Shown: positions 32,751 through 33,066 of the stretch, one piece after another
Layout: each line of letters opens with the position of its first letter
Numbering within the stretch: the stretch's first letter is position 1
Source of the DNA: Clostridia bacterium
Lineage (GTDB): Bacteria > Bacillota > Clostridia > Oscillospirales > CAG-272
Direction of reading: 5' to 3'
Length of the DNA stretch: 33,066 nucleotides
Assembly: GCA_017451735.1 (NCBI GenBank)
Contig: JAFTNU010000026.1
Location: 1 to 33,066 of the forward strand
Notes under the pieces: model-generated
The model's input: the letters and a program-made list of their open reading frames with translations, nothing else
Told to the model about the DNA's origin: nothing
The model's database searches: none
Made by a program: the position numbers and the translations under genes

Positions 32751-32775
32751 GCATTCGACTCCAGAAAGGAGCAGA

Positions 32776-33066
32776 ATGAACAGTTTTATGAGCTGGGTGG
32801 GCGGCAAAAAGGCTTTGCGAGAAGCAATCGTTTGTCGTTTGAACCAACAGTGTGATCGATACGTGGAAGTGTTCGGAGGAGGAGGATGGGTGCTGTTTTA
32901 CAAGGACCCCAGCAAGTTTGAAGTATATAACGATTTCAACCCAAATCTCGCAAATCTCTACAGATGTGTGCGTGATTACCCTGATGCACTATGTCGGGAG
33001 CTGGAATATACATTAAACTCCAGATTGGACTTCCATCATATTCGAGAAACGCTGCAAAAGAAGACA
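32776..33066 (+). CDS. DNA adenine methyltransferase, N-terminal part (cut by the window edge)
   Basis: 97 codons are visible, running off the right edge. SWVGGKKALREAI at the start, YVEVFGGGGWVLF (motif I, SAM binding) and VYNDFNPNLANLYRCVRDYP match the Dam-type N6-adenine family; the DPPY catalytic motif would lie beyond the window. AAGGAG precedes the ATG by about five bases. It is the second DNA methyltransferase of the accessory segment, and begins a new unit after a terminator. Confidence 0.85.
   Translation, partial: MNSFMSWVGGKKALREAIVCRLNQQCDRYVEVFGGGGWVLFYKDPSKFEVYNDFNPNLANLYRCVRDYPDALCRELEYTLNSRLDFHHIRETLQKKT

Overview
The window looks like a chromosomal stretch of a Gram-positive Firmicute, most likely an uncultured gut Clostridia of the Oscillospirales/Christensenellales type. 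The signs are near-consensus sigma-A promoters with 17-bp spacers, strong AGGAGG ribosome sites, RNase J, an AbrB/SpoVT-type regulator, surface-anchored parvulin-like proteins, no outer-membrane genes, and a terminal segment typical of gut-Firmicute conjugative elements. The species cannot be named from this sequence.

Layout. 1-972 is a gene-poor stretch packed with short inverted and dispersed repeats. 973-4812 holds a sugar-phosphate isomerase-like TIM barrel, an AbrB-type regulator with a zinc ribbon, a small membrane protein and RNase J. 4924-9308 holds two related exported parvulin-like proteins, a zinc-ribbon protein and a C_GCAxxG_C_C protein. 9386-12418 (minus strand) holds ribokinase and two Gfo/Idh/MocA oxidoreductases, divergent from an AraC regulator (12646) that is followed by a patatin-like phospholipase and a MATE transporter. 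A nucleotidyltransferase stands alone at 15922-16833.

The most unusual locus is 16982-23056: three consecutive SPFH/Band-7 (HflK/HflC-like) membrane proteins, the first fused to a multi-span membrane domain, followed in the same operon by a P1B-type metal ATPase that has no N-terminal metal-binding domain. The third SPFH protein carries a HxH...CxxC motif near its C terminus. This looks like a membrane-scaffold-plus-metal-pump module and is the best candidate for a little-described system.

A convergent two-gene ABC exporter follows (23115-25489), then a mini HTH regulator with an operator-like palindrome, a second repeat patch (25930-26170, sharing an 80-bp identical inverted copy with the left end), an RsmF-type rRNA methyltransferase, and a tRNA-Leu(UAA)/initiator tRNA-Met pair.

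From about 28.2 kb to the end the base composition turns A/T-richer and the genes change to short, overlapping accessory genes: a Cys-rich miniprotein, DUF4314, DUF4313, DUF3789, an Api92/LPD28-like protein, a C5-cytosine DNA methyltransferase and the start of an adenine DNA methyltransferase. These are typical of integrative conjugative elements. The edge lies just after the tRNA pair, but no integrase or attachment repeat lies inside the window.
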